DNA of 13,472 nucleotides, from NCBI GenBank assembly GCA_937923795.1, contig CALDWI010000036.1, forward strand, positions 1 to 13,472, read 5' to 3'. The first letter of the stretch is position 1; every line of letters begins with the position of its first letter. Positions 13,434 through 13,472 of this stretch are shown here, piece by piece. The position numbers and the translations under genes were made by a program. The notes beneath the pieces were generated by a model, which saw only the letters and a list, made by a program, of their open reading frames with translations, was not told where the DNA came from and searched no databases. The stretch is from an uncultured Collinsella sp. Lineage in GTDB: Bacteria > Actinomycetota > Coriobacteriia > Coriobacteriales > Coriobacteriaceae.

Positions 13434-13472
13434 ACTCCCCTACCCTAAGGGGCGTGGGCACTAAATTTTGTG
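13434..13472 (-). repeat. Inverted terminal repeat, right arm (39 bp, cut by the window edge)
   Basis: This is the exact reverse complement of 73-111 and reaches the last base of the window. At the left end the sequence continues outward for 72 more bases, so this arm is probably truncated. In a protein-primed genome the arm would be part of a replication origin next to the terminal protein. Confidence 0.85.

Noticed and set aside
1..13472. Circular genome or direct terminal repeats
   Set aside because: The two ends share an inverted repeat, not a direct one, and the replication genes fit a linear protein-primed genome.
1..13472. tRNA genes, integrase, transposase or other lysogeny and mobile-element genes
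   Set aside because: None was seen. The gene set is fully accounted for by a compact lytic phage plus a few small unknowns.

Overview
The window looks like a nearly complete genome of a very small tailed phage with a short tail and a protein-primed linear genome. It belongs with the phi29-like podoviruses (the Salasmaviridae, Guelinviridae and Rountreeviridae type). The evidence is a family-B DNA polymerase with phi29-type motifs next to a candidate terminal-protein gene, an FtsK/HerA-like packaging ATPase of gp16 size, a phi29-type head and tail set (major capsid, tail knob, upper collar/portal, lower collar), and an inverted terminal repeat. Nearly every gene has a strong AGGAGG-type ribosome binding site, which suggests a Firmicutes host, probably a Clostridia-like bacterium. 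The host cannot be fixed from this sequence. At about 13.4 kb it is smaller than the 16-20 kb usual for these families.

All genes lie on the minus strand and read from right to left. (1) Right end, 13472 to 12.6 kb: one arm of the inverted terminal repeat, an AT-rich promoter region, then a MazG-like gene and two small unknown genes. (2) 12.5 to 8.1 kb: replication and packaging, with a candidate single-stranded DNA binding protein, a small unknown gene, the putative terminal protein, the DNA polymerase and the packaging ATPase. (3) 8.13 to 8.02 kb: a near-consensus sigma-A promoter followed directly by a compact structured RNA. (4) 8.0 to 0.14 kb: late genes, with a YvrJ/holin-like membrane protein, a small unknown, a PAPQ-repeat protein in the scaffold position, major capsid, tail knob, M23 peptidase, portal, lower collar and a large tail fibre with coiled coil and beta-helix. 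(5) Left end: a strong terminator hairpin that overlaps the other inverted-repeat arm, then about 72 bases of outer terminal sequence with another hairpin.

The genes make a minimal life cycle. Terminal protein, polymerase and SSB replicate the linear DNA. Capsid, scaffold candidate and portal build the prohead, and the ATPase fills it. Lower collar, knob, M23 enzyme and fibre form the tail that binds and penetrates the cell. The most interesting element is the RNA at 8025-8100. Its closing helix, long arm with a 5'-side bulge and 5-nt loop, and short arm whose loop can pair with that bulge reproduce the architecture of phi29 packaging RNA (pRNA) at a smaller size. It sits directly downstream of the packaging ATPase gene, with its predicted 5' end at the promoter start site. 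All function calls were made by reading the sequence, without database searches.
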